60,000 nucleotides of DNA from Lineus longissimus (lineage: Eukaryota; Nemertea; Pilidiophora; Heteronemertea; Lineidae): assembly GCF_910592395.1 (NCBI RefSeq), contig NC_088308.1, positions 16,633,501 through 16,693,500 on the forward strand. Direction: 5' to 3'. Made by a program: the position numbers and the translations under genes. The notes below the pieces were generated by a model. That model worked only from the letters and a program-made list of their open reading frames with translations. It did no database searches and was not told the origin of the DNA. This document shows, piece after piece, positions 57,901-60,000 of this stretch. Every line of letters begins with the position of its first letter. Within the stretch, counting starts at the first letter, position 1.

Positions 57901-58907
57901 TTTGCGACATCACAGACATTGTCCTGATGACGCCATTGGCATTGAGACCATCGCAAACATCTTTCTCAAGAGTTTTCATGAGACACTGTCATTGACATTG
58001 ACATAAATTCTTCGAAAGATGATTTCAGCGAGGGATATTTTTAAAATCAAAACACCAGCTTGGTGTCACTGCTGCTAATCATCAAATGGATGCATCACAT
58101 CTTTGGATAAATTTGCGACAAAAGACAGCTACCGCCCATTGAGACATTAACCTGAATTGAAATACTGAAATATATAATTAGCTATAATTTCATAGTGCAC
58201 AGCAAGTCGTAAATAAGCACTGCATGTTTCAGCGTTGAAATATTTCTTACCCAAGCGGTAATTTTGTAACGTCAGCTGAGCCGGACTATCAGATCGTTCC
58301 TTTATTCCTAGCGGATCAAGATCTGCTATTGTGTGACCGACAATCTACAAACAAAATGGCGAAAGAGAACAAGGTCACAACTCTACGATAAGCAGCAAGT
58401 TCTCCAGGGAGAAGAAAAACACAACAAGACTCTGCACGCGCGAATACCCAACAGCAATACAGCAGCAATCGACTGGTCAACAGATAGTAATTTGAAAATG
58501 CCAATCGTCTTTGAAATGGACTATATCTGAAATATTTGGCGACTTGATATAATAATCATTTCTGTGCTGGTCAACTTCATGAGCGCTTTCACAAGCAGTC
58601 ATGGCAGTCGCACGGAGGTATAGCTGTTGTGTAACAAACCTACATGTTTTACCCTGCAATCAAATAGACCAATCCAATGAAGAGAAAGATTCATATTGGA
58701 ATGGAATATCTTACTCTGCCAGCAGGGGTAAAACAAGCGAGTGCGGCGTGCAAAATCTTGGCATCCTTGCTCACGCCTGGTCTGAGTCCAACAGGAACAC
58801 CTACCTAATCCATAATTTTGTAAACTTAACTCTGGCGGTGTACAAGTTTCTAAATCTGCCGAATTAATTCCAAGCGGGTCTAAAGAACCAATGTTGTGGC
58901 CTCTCAC
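33820..58907 (-). CDS. OGDH: OGDH (2-oxoglutarate dehydrogenase E1), 5' end beyond window; 15 coding exons
   Basis: E1o is the thiamine-diphosphate enzyme of the mitochondrial 2-oxoglutarate dehydrogenase complex. It decarboxylates 2-oxoglutarate and passes succinyl to the lipoyl group of E2 in the TCA cycle. Fifteen exons encode 874 residues from [14 protein letters not shown] to the stop TAA at 33820-33822, with all phases consistent. Visible family marks are [29 protein letters not shown], the ThDP/metal-site region [10 protein letters not shown]...[89 protein letters not shown] and WCQEEHKN. The transit peptide and first exons lie past position 60000. The intron after the first exon in the window is 11.6 kb. 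The equally related OGDHL cannot be excluded as a label, but invertebrates normally have one OGDH. Confidence 0.96.
34081..34178 (-). pseudogene. Decayed duplicate of the 3' part of OGDH exon n
   Basis: The minus strand reads CAACAAGATCCTAGGTGGTA and on to ACTATTGAG, aligning with the end of exon n (34219 to about 34310). It has its own acceptor-like CTCAATTTCAG. Compared with exon n it has an extra A in a run of A's before TTGGGG, which shifts the frame, and it lacks a GTGAGT donor after ACTATTGAG. It looks like a tandem partial exon duplication that is no longer usable as a simple alternative exon. Confidence 0.75.
34219..34382 (-). CDS. OGDH: OGDH exon n
   Basis: 164 bases encoding [20 protein letters not shown], then [20 protein letters not shown] and [14 protein letters not shown]. 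It matches [32 protein letters not shown]. Donor GTGAGT leaves GA, completed as GAG by the last exon. A decayed copy of its 3' part follows at 34081-34178. Confidence 0.94.
34602..34838 (-). CDS. OGDH: OGDH exon m
   Basis: 237 bases, phase 0, encoding [20 protein letters not shown], then [20 protein letters not shown] and KVAIARIEQ. It matches [20 protein letters not shown]...FCTGKVYYDL...VAITRIEQ. Donor GTGAGT. Confidence 0.95.
35215..35410. mobile_element. GTGACCCGTCACAGC-family MITE
   Basis: ATATGTGACCCGTCACAGCA ... GTTTTGCTGTGACGGGTCACATAT (split: GCTGTGACGGGTCACATAT). Inverted ends of about 35 bp, opposite internal orientation to the copy at 33515. Its right end is 19 bp from OGDH exon l. 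Confidence 0.82.
35429..35554 (-). CDS. OGDH: OGDH exon l
   Basis: 126 bases encoding [20 protein letters not shown], then [20 protein letters not shown] and KP. It matches [28 protein letters not shown]. Acceptor GCTTGATTTCAG, donor GTGAGT. Confidence 0.94.
35815..35920. repeat. Inverted-repeat element (ATTGCCCGCC), copy 1
   Basis: AAATATTGCCCGCCACGGAG, then GTAACATGCCGAATGTCGCC, pairs with GGGGCAATATTCGGCATGTTA (first 20 shown in part). A diverged copy lies at 36941-37040. Confidence 0.65.
36013..36822. mobile_element. Long (0.8-kb) variant of the CTCTCTATTAAGGACAC family
   Basis: Left TACAGTACAACCTCGCTATT, right GAGGGAGGTTCTACTGTATA. Both ends carry GGTGTCCGCAATAGAGAGG-like subrepeats, but 36110-36655 between them is unrelated to the short copies. 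It may be a less deleted relative or a chimera. No transposase ORF seen. Confidence 0.65.
36941..37040. repeat. Inverted-repeat element (ATTGCCCGCC), copy 2
   Basis: TATAAATATTGCCCGCCAGA and GGGTAACATGCTGATGTC match copy 1; the second arm is degraded. Confidence 0.6.
37374..37388 (+). repeat. Poly-G tract
   Basis: 15 consecutive G; a shorter G run is at 13781-13790. Confidence 0.9.
37523..37740. mobile_element. 218-bp TTAA-flanked MITE (GGTGACCTGAAACAC) inside a tandem duplication
   Basis: TTAAAGGTGACCTGAAACAC ... GTGTTGCAGGTGACCTTTAA. The flanks 37482-37522 and 37741-37781 are two copies of a unit containing AATTGACAG and CCTGTCATAACAATCATTAA, so the insertion split a two-unit tandem repeat at TTAA. 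Confidence 0.8.
38526..38785. mobile_element. 260-bp MITE with GTGTTTCAGC ends and internal 74-bp repeats
   Basis: TAGTGTTTCAGCTAGAAATC ... TTCTGCTGAAACACTA. Two to three tandem units carry GCAGGGTGCTGCGCCCTGC and AAATGAAAATGC[A/G]TTGGTCAC. TA at both ends suggests a mariner-like target. Confidence 0.75.
39148..39285 (+). repeat. Tandem duplication, ~69-bp unit
   Basis: Two copies of a unit containing AGGCTGCAGG and TGTGATCAGAGTGCAATTTT, about 93 percent alike by eye. Confidence 0.85.
40375..40446 (-). CDS. OGDH: OGDH exon k (short)
   Basis: 72 bases, exactly 24 codons, encoding [20 protein letters not shown] and DYFP. It matches [21 protein letters not shown]. Donor GTAAGT. The next intron is 4.8 kb. 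Confidence 0.95.
40700..40878 (-). CDS. OGDH: OGDH exon j
   Basis: 179 bases encoding [20 protein letters not shown], then [20 protein letters not shown] and LPHGMEGM. It matches [20 protein letters not shown]...LLPHGMEGM. Donor GTAAGG. Confidence 0.96.
41213..41612. mobile_element. 400-bp GC-rich MITE with GCAGCACAC ends
   Basis: GCAGCACACCAGCCACCAAC ... GTTGGCGGCTAGTGTGCTGC. Contains repeated GGCG/CGCC words and is markedly more GC-rich than its surroundings. Between OGDH exons i and j. Confidence 0.78.
41814..42092 (-). CDS. OGDH: OGDH exon i
   Basis: 279 bases encoding [60 protein letters not shown] and [34 protein letters not shown] is diagnostic. Donor GTAAAT. Confidence 0.96.
42245..42464 (-). 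CDS. OGDH: OGDH exon h
   Basis: 220 bases encoding [20 protein letters not shown], then [20 protein letters not shown] and [18 protein letters not shown]. It matches WLDSPWPGFF and STGLTEDILTHIG. Acceptor ATTAACAATAG, donor GTAAGT. Confidence 0.93.
42717..42904. mobile_element. GTGACCCGTCACAGC-family MITE
   Basis: GTGACCCGTCACAGCAAAAT ... TTGCTGTGACGGGTCACA; slightly shortened left arm. Confidence 0.8.
43235..43387 (-). CDS. OGDH: OGDH exon g
   Basis: 153 bases, phase 0, encoding [20 protein letters not shown], then [20 protein letters not shown] and SKEEYE. It matches [22 protein letters not shown]. Donor GTAATG. Confidence 0.95.
43834..44275. mobile_element. 442-bp MITE with ATATGTGACCAGCCACGC ends
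   Basis: ATATGTGACCAGCCACGCAA ... TTGGCGTGGCTGGTCACATAT (last 20: TGGCGTGGCTGGTCACATAT). Ends 47 bp from OGDH exon f. No ORF. Confidence 0.82.
44322..44630 (-). CDS. OGDH: OGDH exon f (thiamine-diphosphate site)
   Basis: 309 bases, phase 0, encoding [20 protein letters not shown], then [20 protein letters not shown] and [30 protein letters not shown] with the following NNQIGF is the ThDP/Mg motif of this family. Donor GTAAGC. Confidence 0.96.
44681..44853 (+). repeat. Tandem repeat, ~35-bp unit, five copies
   Basis: Unit CATATGACTGTGTTAAATTA + GGATCAAAATTTTCCA. In the OGDH intron between exons e and f, 51 bp from exon f. Confidence 0.88.
44995..45265 (-). CDS. OGDH: OGDH exon e
   Basis: 271 bases encoding [20 protein letters not shown], then [20 protein letters not shown] and [20 protein letters not shown]. 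These are core pyrimidine-binding-domain sequences of E1o. Acceptor TTGTCTCCAG, donor GTGAGA. Confidence 0.96.
45557..45703 (-). CDS. OGDH: OGDH exon d
   Basis: 147 bases encoding [20 protein letters not shown], then [20 protein letters not shown] and [10 protein letters not shown]. Nearly identical to the family block [26 protein letters not shown]. Donor GTATGC. Confidence 0.96.
45954..46108 (-). CDS. OGDH: OGDH exon c
   Basis: 155 bases encoding [20 protein letters not shown], then [20 protein letters not shown] and [11 protein letters not shown]. It matches [32 protein letters not shown]. Donor GTGAGT. Confidence 0.95.
47101..47201 (-). CDS. OGDH: OGDH exon b
   Basis: 101 bases encoding [20 protein letters not shown], then [13 protein letters not shown]. 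It matches DLDKVFHLPTTTFIGG...LPLREIIRRLE. Acceptor GTATTTCAG, donor GTAACG. Confidence 0.94.
47311..47550. mobile_element. 240-bp TTAA-flanked MITE, copy 3 (reversed)
   Basis: TTAAAGGGGGACTATAGGCA ... GCCTATAGTGTCCCCTTAA; the core is reversed relative to copies 1 and 2. In the large OGDH intron, 110 bp from exon b. Confidence 0.8.
48609..49075. mobile_element. 467-bp mariner-type element remnant, palindromic
   Basis: CAGGGTGGTCCAAAAAAACG ... TTTTCTGGACCAACCTG followed by TA. Inner arms with TCTAGAAAAAGAATGATACC and its complement make much of it palindromic. No transposase. Confidence 0.75.
51321..51514. mobile_element. GTGACCCGTCACAGC-family MITE, diverged
   Basis: ATATGTGACCCACCACGACA ... 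CGTCATGGCGGGTCACATAT, with the same internal order at lower similarity. Confidence 0.75.
52777..52909. mobile_element. 133-bp palindromic MITE
   Basis: TAAGGTAAAAGGGGGTATTT and TTTGTAGCCCCGGTTTA on the left pair with AAACCGGGGCTACAAATACC on the right. Strong hairpin potential. Confidence 0.78.
55451..55868. mobile_element. 418-bp MULE-like MITE, GGTAGT ends, 9-bp target duplication
   Basis: Left end GGTAGTAGGTTAATGTTGAA, right end complement GGTAGTGTGTAAATGTCGAA, followed by CGAGCCAAAT. Duplication GTGTTTTGG at 55442-55450 and 55869-55877. Multiple internal copies of CAAGCCAAAT in both orientations. In the large OGDH intron. Confidence 0.8.
57448..57747. mobile_element. Possible 300-bp MITE with 9-bp flanking repeat
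   Basis: Left end AAACACGTTCGCTGCCG; near the right end CGGCGGTGAACGTGTTT. Direct repeat ATGTAACTT at 57439-57447 and 57748-57756. The right inverted end stops 7 bases short of the duplication, so the boundary or the duplication may be coincidental. Confidence 0.55.
58805..58907 (-). CDS. OGDH: OGDH exon a (first in window)
   Basis: 103 bases encoding [20 protein letters not shown], then [15 protein letters not shown]. It matches IRGHHVAQLDPLGI...YGL. Acceptor AACCAATACCAG, donor GTAGGT. The preceding exon (family LIRAYQ) was not found in 58908-60000. Confidence 0.93.
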
Positions 58908-60000
58908 CTGGTATTGGTTGAAACAAAAAACAACAATTAACACTATCACTGAAAGTGAAACAAAACGACAGTCATCTACACTGGTGATGTTGGTGAGAAA
59001 GCTAAAAAAGAGCTATGGTTCCCTTTTAAAAACAGAAATTCCTATTTTCTGGTGCCAAGAACAGTCCCAACTTCTTCATCTTGGCCTGGGAGCACTTTTT
59101 TTATCACCAAAACTGAAAAATGTACATTGTTTCACCACGGTAGATGTATGTAGCTAATTTTTCGCCATGAACAGTAGAATGAAAACTTGTTTGAATGAAT
59201 CTGCCTGGAGATAATGCCAATGTAATACATGTACCGTAATGTCCAGGATGAAGAATGAGATTACTGTCGACAGATGATTGTGGTATGGCAGCAAGTCATA
59301 AAACTTTTCATGACTTCACTGCAGACGTCACTTCATGTACATCGTTTTGGAAAAATGTCGTCTGCACGAATGGACAGGAAAGGAAAAGAAGCTGTACATT
59401 GTTTTAAATTTTATGATAAGAGACACATGGCTGGTGATCATTTTGAACTAGTATGCCAACTCATGGTCCATTTTGTCTCTGAAACAGCCTGTCCAAGTCA
59501 CCTGGATGACATTTTAAGGTTTTAGGAATGTTATTTCAAAATGAATGTTCACTTCAGGTGAGTAAAATAAAATAGTGGTACTACCCATGTTTTCTTCCTT
59601 TTTTATTTCAATACTGGGGAACCATAATTTTTGGCTCTGGCAGTCAAAGATTTGGAAAACAACTGTTCTGTTCAAGACACCAGTAAAAGGAGGGATTGAA
59701 GGTAAAATAAATATGAGAATGACATACTAATAACTAAAAAATGAAGTGAAAAAAATTTGTAGGAGGATTTCCTTTAAAAATACTCCGGAAGTCGTACATT
59801 AAGCAATGTTAAGTGATGAACAGAAAATGAAGGTTCTTTTATTAAAGTATGTTCATTGTTTATTTTTTATTGACAATCAAACCTGCATTGCCATGGTGAT
59901 CAAAAGAATTGATGACACGATGACTCACAACATCATATCAAGTAGACAGATGCCAATATCATATAACGTCTTTGGTGACATGACTTTCAAAGTGCTCGAC
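58908..60000. other. OGDH intron, right edge
   Basis: No exon encoding the expected upstream E1o sequence was found; it must lie beyond the window. No repeat was recognised. Confidence 0.5.

Overview
This window is intron-rich animal nuclear DNA. It is AT-rich and full of short transposon-derived repeats. Both host genes are conserved across bilaterians. The species cannot be named from the sequence; an invertebrate is most likely, given only moderate similarity to the vertebrate proteins, the dense MITE load and the frequent TACATGTA words.

Two host genes lie head to tail on the minus strand. (1) TSC2 (tuberin, the Rheb-GAP subunit of the TSC complex) runs from an ATG at 29130 to beyond position 1. 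Twenty-two coding exons were placed by homology and GT/AG sites, and reading phase agrees at every junction except the last. A probable non-coding 5' exon ends at 30646. The catalytic Rap/Ran-GAP exons lie off the left edge. (2) OGDH (E1 of the 2-oxoglutarate dehydrogenase complex) occupies 33820-58907. Fifteen coding exons, all in phase, give 874 residues and a TAA stop. The N-terminal exons lie off the right edge. About 3.2 kb separates the OGDH stop from the candidate first TSC2 exon.

The most unusual object is a 7,986-bp DNA transposon at 14899-22884, in the TSC2 intron between coding exons 10 and 11. It has 356-bp terminal inverted repeats that look identical by eye. It sits exactly between AAA and TTT with no target-site duplication; a tandem copy of the target sequence preserves the empty site and shows this directly. 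This is the signature reported for Spy-type elements. It encodes a C2H2-finger protein (ORF1) and a long ORF that joins a PIF/Harbinger/IS5-like DDE transposase to a C-terminal USP-like (peptidase C19) domain. One in-frame TGA at 18561 lies 11 codons before the presumed catalytic glutamate, so neither half alone contains a full DDE triad.

The other introns and the intergenic stretch hold many non-autonomous elements. These include foldback elements with 9-bp target duplications (MULE-like), families with TTAA or TA targets, two copies of a 1.1-kb composite repeat carrying direct repeats of AGGTCA, a 54-bp minisatellite, a probable tRNA-derived SINE fragment and several microsatellites. Identity, copy number and novelty were judged by eye only; no search or alignment was run.
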